Part shown: piece by piece, positions 39,360 to 49,681 of the stretch
Layout of the letters: every line of letters begins with the position of its first letter
How positions within the stretch are numbered: position 1 is the stretch's first letter
Notes under the pieces: generated by a model
Seen by the model: the letters and a program-made list of their open reading frames with translations, nothing else
Told to the model about the DNA's origin: nothing
Databases searched by the model: none
Program-made: the position numbers and the translations under genes
DNA from: Nevskiaceae bacterium
GTDB lineage: Bacteria > Pseudomonadota > Gammaproteobacteria > Nevskiales > Nevskiaceae
Direction of reading: 5' to 3'
Length of the DNA: 64,000 bases
NCBI GenBank assembly: GCA_004297005.1
Contig: SCVA01000044.1
Location: 62,001-126,000, forward strand

Positions 39360-42071
39360 ATGGCCAAGATTCACGTTGACGGCAACACCTACGAGGTCAA
39401 TGGCGCAGACAATCTGCTCCAGGCCTGTCTTTCCCTGGGACTCGACATCCCCTATTTCTGCTGGCATCCGGCGCTGGATTCGGTAGGCGCCTGCCGGCAG
39501 TGCGCGGTCAAGCAGTACAAGGACGCCGACGACAAGAACGGCCGTCTGGTGATGTCCTGCATGACCCCGGCCAGCGACAACACCTACATCTCGATCGCCG
39601 ACGACGAGGCCAAGGAGTTTCGCGAGACCATCGTCAGCCTGCTGATGACCAATCACCCGCACGACTGCCCGGTCTGCGAGGAAGGTGGTCACTGCCACTT
39701 GCAGGACATGACGGTGATGACCGGCCATCACAACCGCGAGTACCGCTTCACCAAGCGCACCCATCAAAACCAGTATCTCGGGCCCTTCATCGGCCACGAG
39801 ATGAACCGCTGCATCTCCTGCTACCGCTGCGTGCGCTACTACCGCGACTACGCCGGCGGCAAGGATCTGGGCGTGTTCGGCTCCGCCGCCAATGTCTACT
39901 TCGGTCGCGAGACCGAAGGCGTGCTGGAAAGCGAGTTCTCCGGCAACCTCACCGAGGTCTGCCCCACCGGCGTGTTCACCGACAAGACCCACAGCGAGCA
40001 CTACACCCGCAAGTGGGACATGCAGTTCGCGCCGGCGATCTGCACCGGCTGCGCCGTGGGCTGCAACATCTCCCCCGGCGAGCGCTATGGCGAAGTGCGC
40101 CGCATCGAGAACCGCTACCACAGCGAACTCAACGGCTACTTCCTCTGCGACCGTGGCCGCTTCGGCTACGGCCACGCCAACCTCAAGAATCGCCCGACCC
40201 ACGCGCTGGTGCGCGAGGGCGATAGCTTCGTCACCAAGCACCGTGGCGAAGGCGTCAATCTCGGCGCCCAGTTGCTGAAGTCCGGCAAGACCGTGATCGG
40301 TATCGGCTCGCCGCGCGCCTCGCTGGAAGCCAACCACGCCCTGCGCTCGCTGGTCGGCGCCGGCAACTTCTACTCCGGTGCCAGCGCCCAGGACGCCGCC
40401 CTGACCGCCCTGTGCCTGAAGGTGCTGCGTGAGGGGCCGGTGCCCGCCGCCACCATCAAGCGCATCGACCAGGCCGACGCCGTGCTGGTGCTCGGTGAAG
40501 ACACCCTGGGCACCGCCGCCCGCGTCGCCCTGGCCCTGCGTCAGGCCGCGCGCGGCAAGCTGCAGACGATGTCCACCGAGAAGAAGGTGCCGGACTGGCA
40601 GGCCGCCTCCGCCGCCGACATCGCCCAGCACGAGCTCAACCCGCTGTTCATCGCCACCCCGATGGCGACCAAGCTGGACGAGATCGCCGCCGCCACCCAC
40701 CGCGCCGATGCCGCCGGCCTCGCCGCGCTCGGCAATGCCGTCGCCCATGCGCTGGACAGCAGCGCCCCGGCGGTCAGCGTTGACGCCGACACCGCCGCCC
40801 TGGCGCAGCGCATCGCCGATACCCTCAAGGCTGCGAAGAAGCCGCTGGTGGTCTCCGGCACCGGCTGTGGTTCGGCCGCCGTGATCGAGGCCGCCGCCAA
40901 CGTCGCCTACGCGCTGGCCAAGCTCAACGCCGAAACCGCGATCAGCCTGGCGGTGCCGGAAGCCAATAGCCTCGGCCTGGCCCTGTTCGGCGCCCCCGAT
41001 CTCGACGCCGCCCTCGCCCGCCTCAACGGCGAGGAAGCGGTGGTGCTGGTGCTCGAGAACGACCTCTCGCGCCGCGCCAGCGCCTCGGCGCTGGATGCCG
41101 CCTTCGCACAGAGCACGGTGATCGCCATCGACCACCAGCAGACCGCCACCACCGCCACCGCCGCGCTGGTGCTGCCGGCGGCCAGCTTCGCCGAAGGCGA
41201 TGGCACCTGGGTCAACTTCGAAGGCCGCGCCCAGCGCAGCTTCCAGACCTATGACCCGGCCTATTACGACCGCCATGTCGCCACCCAGGAAAGCTGGCGC
41301 TGGCTCGCGCAGTTGCGCATCGCCCTGGGCCAGCCGGCCTGGAGCAAGCTCGACGAGGTGATCGCCGATGCCGAGGCCGCCATCCCGGCGCTGAAGGGCA
41401 TCGCCCAGGCCGCGCCCAACGCCGAGTTCCGCATCGACGGCGCCAAGTTGGCGCGTGCGCCCCAGCGGCAGTCCGGCCGTACCGCTGCCCGTGCCAATGT
41501 CTTCGTGCACGAGCCGAAGGCGACGCAGGATCCCGACTCGCCGCTGGCGTTCTCGATGGAAGGCATCAACAGCACCCACGCGGTCACCCGTCCGGCGGCG
41601 TTGATCCCCTTCGCCTGGTCGCCGGGCTGGAACAGCCCCTCGGCCTGGAACAAGTTCCAGGCGGAAGTCGGCGGCGCGATGAAGGGCGGCGACTCCGGCG
41701 TGCATCTGACCAGCATCACTGATAGGCACAACGGCGCCGCGCCCTACTTCCCGCTGCGCAGCGCCCGTCACGACGGCCTGCAACTGCTGCCGCTGCACCA
41801 GCACTTCGGCAGCGAAGAGCTGTCGGCCAAGGCCGCACCGATCCAGGAGCGCATCCCGCAGGCCTATGTCGCGATCAATGTCGTCGACGCCCAGCGCCTG
41901 GGCATCGAGCACCAGGCGCTGACCCGCGTCGAGTTCGGTGACTACCTGCTGAGCCTGCCCGCGAAGGTGCGCGTCGACCTGCCTGCCGGCAGTGTCGGTC
42001 TGCCAGTGGGGCTGGCCGGCATCCCGCCGCTGGCGGCGGGCGCCGCCGTGCGACTCAGCAAGGGAGGCTAA
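39360..42071 (+). CDS. nuoG: NADH-quinone oxidoreductase subunit G
   Basis: 903 residues. The N-terminal region binds 2Fe-2S ([15 protein letters not shown]) and two 4Fe-4S clusters ([30 protein letters not shown]). [11 protein letters not shown] is the ligand set of the extra cluster N7 found in E. coli-type NuoG. The remainder is a degenerate molybdopterin-oxidoreductase domain, unusually rich in alanine. It conducts electrons within the peripheral arm. Confidence 0.96.
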   Translation: MAKIHVDGNTYEVNGADNLLQACLSLGLDIPYFCWHPALDSVGACRQCAVKQYKDADDKNGRLVMSCMTPASDNTYISIADDEAKEFRETIVSLLMTNHPHDCPVCEEGGHCHLQDMTVMTGHHNREYRFTKRTHQNQYLGPFIGHEMNRCISCYRCVRYYRDYAGGKDLGVFGSAANVYFGRETEGVLESEFSGNLTEVCPTGVFTDKTHSEHYTRKWDMQFAPAICTGCAVGCNISPGERYGEVRRIENRYHSELNGYFLCDRGRFGYGHANLKNRPTHALVREGDSFVTKHRGEGVNLGAQLLKSGKTVIGIGSPRASLEANHALRSLVGAGNFYSGASAQDAALTALCLKVLREGPVPAATIKRIDQADAVLVLGEDTLGTAARVALALRQAARGKLQTMSTEKKVPDWQAASAADIAQHELNPLFIATPMATKLDEIAAATHRADAAGLAALGNAVAHALDSSAPAVSVDADTAALAQRIADTLKAAKKPLVVSGTGCGSAAVIEAAANVAYALAKLNAETAISLAVPEANSLGLALFGAPDLDAALARLNGEEAVVLVLENDLSRRASASALDAAFAQSTVIAIDHQQTATTATAALVLPAASFAEGDGTWVNFEGRAQRSFQTYDPAYYDRHVATQESWRWLAQLRIALGQPAWSKLDEVIADAEAAIPALKGIAQAAPNAEFRIDGAKLARAPQRQSGRTAARANVFVHEPKATQDPDSPLAFSMEGINSTHAVTRPAALIPFAWSPGWNSPSAWNKFQAEVGGAMKGGDSGVHLTSITDRHNGAAPYFPLRSARHDGLQLLPLHQHFGSEELSAKAAPIQERIPQAYVAINVVDAQRLGIEHQALTRVEFGDYLLSLPAKVRVDLPAGSVGLPVGLAGIPPLAAGAAVRLSKGG

Positions 42072-42076
42072 GAGCC

Positions 42077-43102
42077 ATGTTCTCCTGGATCACTCCCGAA
42101 CTGATCGCCGTCGTCTGGGGCGTGGTGAAGGCCATCATCATCCTGCTCGGCATGGTGCTGACCGCGGCCTACATGATCTGGCTGGAGCGCCGCCTGCTGG
42201 CGCTCTGGCAGGACCGCCACGGCCCGAACCGGGTCGGCCCCTTCGGGCTCGGCCAGGTGATCGCGGACATGATCAAGATCTTCTTCAAGGAAGACTGGAT
42301 GCCGCCGTTCGCCGACAAGTTCACCTTCGTGCTCGCGCCCTTCCTGGCGATGAGCCTGATGATGCTGGCCTTCGTGTTCATTCCCATGACCCCGAACTGG
42401 GGCGTGTCGAACACCAACATGGCGCTGCTGTTCTTCCTCGCCATCGCCGGTCTCGCGGTCTACGCGGTGATGCTCGGCGGCTGGTCGTCAAACTCGAAGT
42501 ACTCGCTGCTCGGCGGCCTGCGCTCCACCGCGCAGACCATCAGCTACGAAGTGTTCATGGGTCTGGCGCTGATGGGCGTGGTGATCCAGGCCGGCAGCTT
42601 CAACCTGCGTGACATCGTCGCCGCGCAGGACGGCTTGTGGAACGTCTTCCCGCAGATCCTTGGCTTCATCGCCTGGGTACCGGCGGCGCTGGCGGTGGTG
42701 CACCGCACGCCCTTCGATCTGCCGGAAGCCGAGTCGGAACTGGTGCAGGGCTACCACACCGAATACTCGGGCATGAAGTTCGGCATGTTCATGGTCAGTG
42801 AGTACGTCGGCATCGTGATGGTCTCGGGCCTGACCGTGACCCTGTTCTTCGGTGGCTGGGGCGCTCCGCTGTGGTTCGACCACATTCCGGTCATCGGCAA
42901 CTTCCTGGCCGAGCAGATTCCCTTCTTCTGGTTCGCTGCCAAGACCTTCATCTTCATGGCCGGCTACATCCTGGTGCGCGCCGCCCTGCCCCGCCCGCGC
43001 TATGACCAGATCATGAGCGCCGCCTGGCTGTGGTGCCTGCCCATCGCCCTCGTCAACCTGCTGATCACCGGAGCCGTCGTGCTCTGGCGCGCGGGAGTCT
43101 AA
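42077..43102 (+). CDS. nuoH: NADH-quinone oxidoreductase subunit H
   Basis: 341 residues with eight membrane helices. The signature [31 protein letters not shown] and the quinone-channel loop [23 protein letters not shown] are present. NuoH forms the quinone tunnel and the first proton path in the membrane arm. Confidence 0.98.
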   Translation: MFSWITPELIAVVWGVVKAIIILLGMVLTAAYMIWLERRLLALWQDRHGPNRVGPFGLGQVIADMIKIFFKEDWMPPFADKFTFVLAPFLAMSLMMLAFVFIPMTPNWGVSNTNMALLFFLAIAGLAVYAVMLGGWSSNSKYSLLGGLRSTAQTISYEVFMGLALMGVVIQAGSFNLRDIVAAQDGLWNVFPQILGFIAWVPAALAVVHRTPFDLPEAESELVQGYHTEYSGMKFGMFMVSEYVGIVMVSGLTVTLFFGGWGAPLWFDHIPVIGNFLAEQIPFFWFAAKTFIFMAGYILVRAALPRPRYDQIMSAAWLWCLPIALVNLLITGAVVLWRAGV

Positions 43103-43104
43103 GG

Positions 43105-43161
43105 ATGAAGCCCAGCTTCGTCCGCACCGGATGGCGCGCCGCGCCATGGGATCTCATATGA
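43105..43161 (+). CDS. Putative 18-residue leader ORF coupled to nuoI
   Basis: A short frame starts two bases after the nuoH stop, reads [18 protein letters not shown] and ends in TGA overlapping the nuoI ATG (ATATGA). GGGAG lies nine bases before its ATG, whereas nuoI has only a weak GGAT upstream. It therefore looks like a translated coupler delivering ribosomes to nuoI. Whether the peptide itself does anything is unknown, and the frame is short enough to be accidental. Confidence 0.4.
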   Translation: MKPSFVRTGWRAAPWDLI

Positions 43162-43703
43162 ACCAGCTCAAGGCCGTGCTCTACGGCATCTACACCCAGT
43201 TGCGCAGCATCGGCTTGGTCTTCATGCACAGCTTTGCCAAGCGCGATGTCATCCCCTATCCGGAAGTGAAGCCCTATGTGCCGCCGCGCTACCGCGGCCG
43301 TATCGTGCTCACCCGCGACCCCGATGGCGAGGAGCGTTGCGTGGCCTGCAACCTCTGCGCGGTCGCCTGCCCGGTCGGCTGCATCAGCCTGCAGAAGGCT
43401 GAGAAGGAAGACGGCCGCTGGTATCCGGAGTTCTTCCGCATCAACTTCTCGCGCTGCATCTTCTGCGGCCTCTGCGAGGAAGCCTGCCCGACCACCGCGA
43501 TCCAGCTCACCCCGGACTACGAACTGGCCGAGTACAACCGCCAGAACCTGGTCTACGAGAAGGAGCACCTGTTGATCTCCGGCCCCGGCAAGTACCCGGA
43601 CTACAACTTCTACCGCGTCGCCGGCATGGCCATCAAAGGCAAGGCCAAGGGCGAGGCGCAGAACGAAACCGCGCCGGTTGACATCAAGAGCCTCCTGCCA
43701 TGA
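43158..43703 (+). CDS. nuoI: NADH-quinone oxidoreductase subunit I
   Basis: 181 residues from ATG 43158. The two ferredoxin-type clusters are [15 protein letters not shown] and [15 protein letters not shown], and the C-terminus [15 protein letters not shown]...DIKSLLP matches the E. coli protein. In-frame ATGs at 43131 and 43146 are rejected because the E. coli start aligns with [18 protein letters not shown] and because 43158 overlaps a leader ORF stop. It carries clusters N6a and N6b. Confidence 0.96.
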   Translation: MNQLKAVLYGIYTQLRSIGLVFMHSFAKRDVIPYPEVKPYVPPRYRGRIVLTRDPDGEERCVACNLCAVACPVGCISLQKAEKEDGRWYPEFFRINFSRCIFCGLCEEACPTTAIQLTPDYELAEYNRQNLVYEKEHLLISGPGKYPDYNFYRVAGMAIKGKAKGEAQNETAPVDIKSLLP

Positions 43704-44266
43704 GCCGCATCGACTTCCTCGCCCTGTTCGTGGCGCTTTGCGCCCTCGCCGTCTTGGCGCTGGTTACCCATCCGAACCAAGCGTTCTACCTTCCAGCAGT
43801 GATCGCCCTGTTCGCGACCATCATGGTGGTCATCAACACCAACCCGGTGCATGCGCTGCTGTACCTGGTGCTGTCGCTGCTGTCGGTGGCGGCGGTGTTC
43901 TTCGCCTTGGGCGCGCATTTCGCCGCCGCGTTGGAAGTGATCGTCTACGCCGGCGCGATCATGGTGCTGTTCGTGTTCGTGGTGATGATGCTCAACCTTG
44001 GGGCCAAGACCGAAGACCAGGAACGTCGCTGGTTGTCGGCACCGGCGATGATCCTGCCAGCAGCGCTGTCGGCGGTGTTGCTCTGGCAGCTTGCCATCCA
44101 GCTCTGGCCACGGGGCTACATCACCGCAGCCGGCCTGCAGGAAGTCACCCCCAAGATGGTCGGCATCGCCCTCTATGGCCCCTACCTGCTGGCGGTGGAG
44201 CTGGCCTCCATGCTGCTGCTGGCCGGCCTGGTTGCCGCCTACCACCTTGGCCGCCACGACGACTGA
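43700..44266 (+). CDS. nuoJ: NADH-quinone oxidoreductase subunit J
   Basis: 188 residues, five membrane helices. The conserved third helix [19 protein letters not shown] contains the pi-bulge region important for coupling. The start overlaps the nuoI stop by four bases (ATGA). Confidence 0.97.
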   Translation: MSRIDFLALFVALCALAVLALVTHPNQAFYLPAVIALFATIMVVINTNPVHALLYLVLSLLSVAAVFFALGAHFAAALEVIVYAGAIMVLFVFVVMMLNLGAKTEDQERRWLSAPAMILPAALSAVLLWQLAIQLWPRGYITAAGLQEVTPKMVGIALYGPYLLAVELASMLLLAGLVAAYHLGRHDD

Positions 44267-44270
44267 AGCC

Positions 44271-44588
44271 ATGAACACCGCAATTGCCATCCCGATGGAA
44301 CACGGCCTGTTGCTGGCAGCCGCGCTGTTCGCCCTGGGCCTGTTCGGCCTGCTCACCCGCCGCAACATCCTGTGGATGCTGATGTCGCTGGAGATCATGC
44401 TCAACGCCGCCGCCCTGGCCTTTGTGGTCGCTGGCTCGCGCTGGGCGCAGCCGGATGGGCAGATCATGTTCATCCTGGTGCTGACCCTGGCCGCCGCCGA
44501 AGCCTCGGTGGGCCTGGCGCTGCTGATCCAGCTCTACCGCCGCTTCAAGACGCTGGACATCGACGCCGCCAGCACCATGAAGGGCTAA
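44271..44588 (+). CDS. nuoK: NADH-quinone oxidoreductase subunit K
   Basis: 105 residues with three helices. The conserved membrane glutamates appear in [14 protein letters not shown] and [21 protein letters not shown] 44271, four bases after nuoJ, is preferred over the internal ATG that begins [12 protein letters not shown], since the family has a few residues before this. Confidence 0.97.
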   Translation: MNTAIAIPMEHGLLLAAALFALGLFGLLTRRNILWMLMSLEIMLNAAALAFVVAGSRWAQPDGQIMFILVLTLAAAEASVGLALLIQLYRRFKTLDIDAASTMKG

Positions 44589-44592
44589 GCAC

Positions 44593-46512
44593 ATGAACCT
44601 TCTCTTCCTCAGCTTTCTCGCTCCCCTGCTGGGCTTCCTGACCCTCGCCTTCGCGCGCGGCCGCATCTCCGAGAACGCAGCCGCCGTCATCGGCGTCGGC
44701 TCGGTCGGCGTCTCGGCGCTGACCACCGCGATCGTCGGCTGGGATTTTCTCAACCACCCGCCCGAGGGCGGCGCCTACACCCAGCTGCTCTGGCAGTGGA
44801 TGAGCGTCGGCGGCTTCACGCCCAGCTTCGCGCTGCGGCTGGACGCGCTGTCGCTGACCATGCTGGGCGTGATTACCGGCGTGGGCTTTTTCATCCACCT
44901 GTTCGCCAGCTGGTACATGCGCGGCGACGAGGGCTATGCGCGCTTCTTCAGCTACATGAACCTGTTCGTCGCCAGCATGTTGTTCCTGGTGCTGGGCGAC
45001 AACCTGCTGTTCCTGTACTTCGGCTGGGAGGGCGTGGGTCTGGCCTCCTATCTCCTGATCGGTTTCTGGTACCAGGACCCGGCCAATGGCGCGGCGGCCC
45101 GCAAGGCCTTCGTCATCACCCGCGTCGGCGACACCTTCATGGCCATCGGCCTGTTCATCCTCTACCGCGAGTTCGGCACGCTGAACATCCAGGAGCTCGC
45201 CACCCTGGCGCCCGCCGCCTGGCCAGTGGTGAACGGCGTCGGCGCCACCACCGCCACCGTGGTGGCGCTACTGCTGCTGGGCGGCGCGGTCGGCAAGTCG
45301 GCGCAGTTGCCCTTGCAGACCTGGCTGCCGGACGCGATGGCTGGCCCGACCCCGGTCTCGGCGCTGATCCACGCCGCCACCATGGTCACCGCCGGCGTCT
45401 ACCTGATCGCCCGCACCCATGCGCTGTTCGAGCTCTCGCCCTTCGCCCTGCAATGCGTGGGCGCCATCGGCGCGATCACCCTGCTGATGGCCGGCTTCAT
45501 CGCCCTGATGCAGACCGACATCAAGAAGATCCTCGCCTACTCGACCATGAGCCAGATCGGCTACATGTTCCTGGCCGAGGGTGTGGGCGCCTACCAGCCG
45601 GCGGTGTTCCACCTGATGACACACGCCTTCTTCAAGGCCCTGCTGTTCCTCTCGTCCGGCTCGGTGATCCTGGCCATGCACCACGAGCAGGACATCTTCA
45701 AGATGGGAGGCCTGCGCAAGCACATTCCCTTCGTGTTCGCCTGCATGCTGATCGGCACCCTGGCATTGACCGCCTTTCCGTTCACTTCGGGGTATTTCTC
45801 GAAGGACGAGATCCTGCATCAGGCCTACCTGACCGGCCACACCGAACTCTGGCTGGCCGGGCTGTTCGGTGCCTTCCTGACCGCGGTCTACAGCTTCCGC
45901 CTGATCTTCATCACCTTCTTCGGTCCCGAGCGCTGGCGCTCACAGCCGGCGGTGCACGGGCACGAAGAACACGGCGCGCACCACGGCTTGGGACCGAAGG
46001 ACAATCCGCACGGCGCTCACACGCTGGACCACCACATCCCGCTGGCGGTGCTGCTGGTGTTCGCCGTCATCGGCGGCTACATCCACCTGCCCCTGGGCTC
46101 GGTGCTGCCGGAAGCGGCCATTCCCGAGGGTGAGCACGGCCCGGACTGGGTCGCGCATCTGCCGCTGGTGGTGTCGCTGCTCGGCATCTTCGTGAGCTGG
46201 TTCCTGTTCCTGAAGCGGCCGGACATCCCGGCGGCGCTCAAGAACGGCGCCCTCACCAAGTATGTCGGCCAGTTCTGGAAGAGCGCCTTCGGCTTCGACT
46301 GGCTCTACGACCGGCTGTTCGTGCGTCCCTTCGTCTGGGCCGCGACCATCAACAAGAACGACATCGTCGACTGGTTCATTGCCCTCATCCCGCTCAGTCT
46401 CACCGGCGCCAACGGCCTCTTGGCCCTGACCCAGAACGGCAAGCTGCGCTGGTATGCCCTGGTGGCCGGCGCCGGCGCCTGTGCCCTGATCGCCGCCATG
46501 GCCCTGAGCTGA
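44593..46512 (+). CDS. nuoL: NADH-quinone oxidoreductase subunit L
   Basis: 639 residues, the largest antiporter-like subunit. Core motifs are [37 protein letters not shown] and [15 protein letters not shown], with the C-terminal long lateral helix region. A His-rich loop ([20 protein letters not shown]) lies between two late helices. It pumps protons at the tip of the membrane arm. Confidence 0.97.
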   Translation: MNLLFLSFLAPLLGFLTLAFARGRISENAAAVIGVGSVGVSALTTAIVGWDFLNHPPEGGAYTQLLWQWMSVGGFTPSFALRLDALSLTMLGVITGVGFFIHLFASWYMRGDEGYARFFSYMNLFVASMLFLVLGDNLLFLYFGWEGVGLASYLLIGFWYQDPANGAAARKAFVITRVGDTFMAIGLFILYREFGTLNIQELATLAPAAWPVVNGVGATTATVVALLLLGGAVGKSAQLPLQTWLPDAMAGPTPVSALIHAATMVTAGVYLIARTHALFELSPFALQCVGAIGAITLLMAGFIALMQTDIKKILAYSTMSQIGYMFLAEGVGAYQPAVFHLMTHAFFKALLFLSSGSVILAMHHEQDIFKMGGLRKHIPFVFACMLIGTLALTAFPFTSGYFSKDEILHQAYLTGHTELWLAGLFGAFLTAVYSFRLIFITFFGPERWRSQPAVHGHEEHGAHHGLGPKDNPHGAHTLDHHIPLAVLLVFAVIGGYIHLPLGSVLPEAAIPEGEHGPDWVAHLPLVVSLLGIFVSWFLFLKRPDIPAALKNGALTKYVGQFWKSAFGFDWLYDRLFVRPFVWAATINKNDIVDWFIALIPLSLTGANGLLALTQNGKLRWYALVAGAGACALIAAMALS

Positions 46513-46518
46513 TTTCCC

Positions 46519-48081
46519 ATGACGAACTCCATCATTCTGGTCTGGTTGCTGTTCCTCCCCTTCCTCGGCGGCTGGCTGAGCTGGCAGGTGGAGCGCTACT
46601 CGCGCACCCTGCCGCGCTGGATCGCGCTGATCACCATGCTCACCGTGCTGGGCATCTCGCTCTGGCTGTGGTTCACCGGCGACTACACGCTGAGCACGCC
46701 CAGCACCACGCCGCAGTGGGCGCTGGAATACAAGGCGGAGTGGATACCCAGCTTCGGCATCAGCTTCCACTTGGGGCTCGACGGCCTCTCGCTGCTGCTG
46801 GTGATCCTCACCAACCTCTTGGGCGTGATGGCGATTGGCTGCTCCTGGCGTGAGATCGACCGCTACGTCGGCTTCTTCCACCTCAACCTGATGTGGAATC
46901 TGGCCGGCGTGGTCGGCGTGTTCCTGGCGCTGGACATGTTCCTGTTCTTCTTCTTCTGGGAAATGATGCTGGTGCCGATGTATTTCCTCATCGCGCTCTG
47001 GGGTCACAGCATGCCGGGCGGCAAGAGCCGCGTTTATGCCGCGACCAAGTTCTTCATCTTCACCCAGTTCTCCGGCCTGATCATGCTGCTGGCGATCCTG
47101 GCGCTGGTGTTCCTGCACCATCAGGGCACCGGCGTGTGGAGCTTCGGCTACATGGATCTTCTGAGCACCGCCCAGGGGCTCGATCCCAAGATCGCCTGGT
47201 GGCTGATGCTGGGCTTCTTCATCGCCTTCGCAGTGAAGATGCCCATCGTGCCCTTCCACACCTGGCTGCCGGACGCCCACGGCATGGCGCCCACCGCCGG
47301 TTCGGTGGATCTGGCCGGCATCCTGTTGAAGACCGCCGCCTACGGCCTGCTGCGCTTCGGCATCCCCTTCTTCCCCCAGGCCTCGCACGACTTTGCACCG
47401 GTGGCGATGTCGTTCGCGGTGCTGGGCATCCTCTACGGCGCGGTGGTGGCCTTCAGCCAGACCGACATCAAGCGGCTGATCGCCTATACCTCGATCAGCC
47501 ACATGGGCTTCGTGGTGCTGGGCATCTACGCCGGCACCACCGAGGCGCTGCAGGGCGTGGTGATCCAGATGATCGCGCATGGACTCTCGGCCGGCGCACT
47601 GTTCATCCTCTGCGGTGAAATCTACGAGCGCCTGCACACCCGCGATCTGACCAAGATGGGCGGCCTGTGGGCGCGCTTCCCCTATCTGCCACCGATCATG
47701 CTGTTCTTCAGCGCCGCCTCGCTGGGCCTGCCGGGCCTGGGCAACTTCGTCGGCGAGTTCCTGATCCTGGCCGGCAGCTTCAAGGTGGCGCCGCTGTTCG
47801 CCATCCTGTCGGCCAGCGGCCTGATCCTGGCGGCGGTGTACTCGCTGATCCTGGTGCAGAAGGCCTTCCACGGTAAGCCCAGGGAAGACGGCTATGGCGC
47901 CCATCTGCAGGATCTCTCCAAGCGCGAGCTGGCGATGATGGGTCTGTTGATGGCCCTGCTGCTGGGCATGGGCCTGTATCCGCAGCCGGTGCTCAACACC
48001 TCCGCCACGGCGATGAAGACGGTGGAACTCCAATACCAGTCGGCGGCCGCAACCGCGGTCCTGTCCGTCCCCGCCCGGTGA
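46519..48081 (+). CDS. nuoM: NADH-quinone oxidoreductase subunit M
   Basis: 520 residues, antiporter-like. FFFFWEMMLVPMYFLIALWG contains the essential helix-5 Glu; FHTWLPDAHGMAPTAGSVDLAGILLKTAAYGLLRF and DIKRLIAYTSISHMGFV contain the channel lysines. It pumps protons in the membrane arm. It ends in a TGATG overlap with nuoN. Confidence 0.98.
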   Translation: MTNSIILVWLLFLPFLGGWLSWQVERYSRTLPRWIALITMLTVLGISLWLWFTGDYTLSTPSTTPQWALEYKAEWIPSFGISFHLGLDGLSLLLVILTNLLGVMAIGCSWREIDRYVGFFHLNLMWNLAGVVGVFLALDMFLFFFFWEMMLVPMYFLIALWGHSMPGGKSRVYAATKFFIFTQFSGLIMLLAILALVFLHHQGTGVWSFGYMDLLSTAQGLDPKIAWWLMLGFFIAFAVKMPIVPFHTWLPDAHGMAPTAGSVDLAGILLKTAAYGLLRFGIPFFPQASHDFAPVAMSFAVLGILYGAVVAFSQTDIKRLIAYTSISHMGFVVLGIYAGTTEALQGVVIQMIAHGLSAGALFILCGEIYERLHTRDLTKMGGLWARFPYLPPIMLFFSAASLGLPGLGNFVGEFLILAGSFKVAPLFAILSASGLILAAVYSLILVQKAFHGKPREDGYGAHLQDLSKRELAMMGLLMALLLGMGLYPQPVLNTSATAMKTVELQYQSAAATAVLSVPAR

Positions 48082-49544
48082 TGAACCACGCCATGACCAC
48101 CCAACAACTCACGGCGCTGCTGCCCCTGATCCTCGCCACGCTCACCACCGTCGTGGTGATGCTGACCATTGCCTTCAAGCGCCAGCACCGACTGATCGCG
48201 GCGATGACCATGGTCGGCCTCAATCTGGCGCTGCTGTCGCTCGGGCCGGTGCTGCTCGCCGCCAACGGACAGCCGATCGAGCTGACGCCGCTGCTGATCG
48301 TCGACGGCTATGCGATCTTCTACATGGGCCTGCTGCTGGTCACCGCCCTGGGCGTGCTGACGCTCTGCCATGCCTACTTCGAAGGCTATGCCGGCAACCG
48401 CGAAGAGCTGTACCTGCTGCTGGCCATGGCCACGCTAGGCGCCCTGGTGATGGCCTGCTCGCGCCACTTCGCCAGCTTCTTCATCGGCCTGGAACTGCTG
48501 TCGATCCCGCTCTACGCCATGGTCGCCTACCCGGTGCGCGACAGTCGCGCGCTGGAAGGCGGTATGAAGTACCTGGTGCTATCGGGTACGGCCTCAGCCT
48601 TCATGCTGTTCGGCATCGCCCTGCTCTATGCCGAGACCGGCGCCCTGGGCTTTGCCGAGATCGCCGGCAAGCTCGCCGCCGGCCGGCCCGGCATCCTGCT
48701 CGCCGGCGCGGCGATGATCCTCTCCGGCGTCGCCTTCAAGCTCTCTGCGGTGCCCTTCCATCTGTGGACCTCGGACGTCTACGAGGCGTCACCGGCGCCA
48801 GTGTCAGCCTTCCTTGCCACGGTGTCGAAGGCGGCGATGTTCGTGGTGGTCTACCGCCTGTTCGTCAACGTCGGCTTGTTCCGGCACCCGCTGGCGCTGC
48901 AGGCCCTGACCTGGGTGGCGGTGGCCTCGATGGTGGTCGGCAATCTGCTGGCGCTGCGGCAAGACAACGTCAAGCGCATCCTCGCCTACTCCTCGATCGC
49001 CCAGTTCGGCTATCTGCTGGTGGCGCTGGTGGCCTCCGGTGGCCGCGCCACCGAGGCGGCCGGCATCTTCCTGCTCACCTACATCGTCACCGCGCTCGGC
49101 GTGTTCGGCGTGATGACCCTGGTGTCGAGCCCGATGAAGGATCGCGACGTCGAGCACATCGAGCAGCTGCGCGGCCTGTTCTGGAAGCGGCCCTACCTGT
49201 CCTCGATCATGACCACGATGCTGCTGTCGCTGGCCGGCATCCCGCTCACCGCCGGCTTCGTCGGCAAGTTCTACCTGATCTCGGTGGGTGTCGATACCAA
49301 GCAATGGCTGCTGATGGGCGCGGTGGTCGCCGGCAGCGCCATCGGTCTGTACTACTACCTGCGGGTGATGATCATGATGTTCCAGCCGATCCCGGTACGG
49401 GAGCGGGTCAGCGAACCGCTGAACTGGGTGCAGCATTCCGGCGGCGCCATGCTGATGGCGGCGATGGCCCTGGTGCTGGTGATCGGCGTCTACCCCGAGC
49501 CCTTCCTCAACCTGATCCGCGCCTCGACGCTGGCGCTGCGCTAG
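48081..49544 (+). CDS. nuoN: NADH-quinone oxidoreductase subunit N
   Basis: 487 residues from ATG 48081; ATG 48093 (MTTQQLTALLPL) is an equally good choice by comparison with E. coli. Antiporter motifs are FIGLELLSIPLYAMVAYPV, FHLWTSDVYEASPAPVSAFLATVSKAA and NVKRILAYSSIAQFGYLL. It is the last subunit of the complex and is followed by a strong terminator. Confidence 0.97.
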   Translation: MNHAMTTQQLTALLPLILATLTTVVVMLTIAFKRQHRLIAAMTMVGLNLALLSLGPVLLAANGQPIELTPLLIVDGYAIFYMGLLLVTALGVLTLCHAYFEGYAGNREELYLLLAMATLGALVMACSRHFASFFIGLELLSIPLYAMVAYPVRDSRALEGGMKYLVLSGTASAFMLFGIALLYAETGALGFAEIAGKLAAGRPGILLAGAAMILSGVAFKLSAVPFHLWTSDVYEASPAPVSAFLATVSKAAMFVVVYRLFVNVGLFRHPLALQALTWVAVASMVVGNLLALRQDNVKRILAYSSIAQFGYLLVALVASGGRATEAAGIFLLTYIVTALGVFGVMTLVSSPMKDRDVEHIEQLRGLFWKRPYLSSIMTTMLLSLAGIPLTAGFVGKFYLISVGVDTKQWLLMGAVVAGSAIGLYYYLRVMIMMFQPIPVRERVSEPLNWVQHSGGAMLMAAMALVLVIGVYPEPFLNLIRASTLALR

Positions 49545-49557
49545 CCCCGAACCAAGA

Positions 49558-49591
49558 GCCCGCCCTACTGCCTGGTAGGGCGGGCTTTTTT
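49558..49591 (+). terminator. Terminator of the nuo operon
   Basis: A perfect 11-bp GC-rich stem, 49558-49568 against 49575-49585, six-base loop, then TTTTTT. It lies 13 bases after the nuoN stop. Confidence 0.95.
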
Positions 49592-49681
49592 GTGGGCACG
49601 ACCTTCGCCATCTGGTCCCTGGCGCCTTGCTGCGCTAGCCTGCGCGACAGCGACAAATAACTACATACCGAGGAGAGCTTC

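Noticed and set aside
43131..43157. Upstream in-frame ATGs for nuoI (43131, 43146)
   Set aside because: They lack ribosome sites and would add residues absent from known NuoI; the leader-stop overlap supports 43158.
35277..48033. Long minus-strand frames (up to 902 codons) opposite nuo genes
   Set aside because: All oppose unmistakable complex I subunits and have low-complexity shadow composition.
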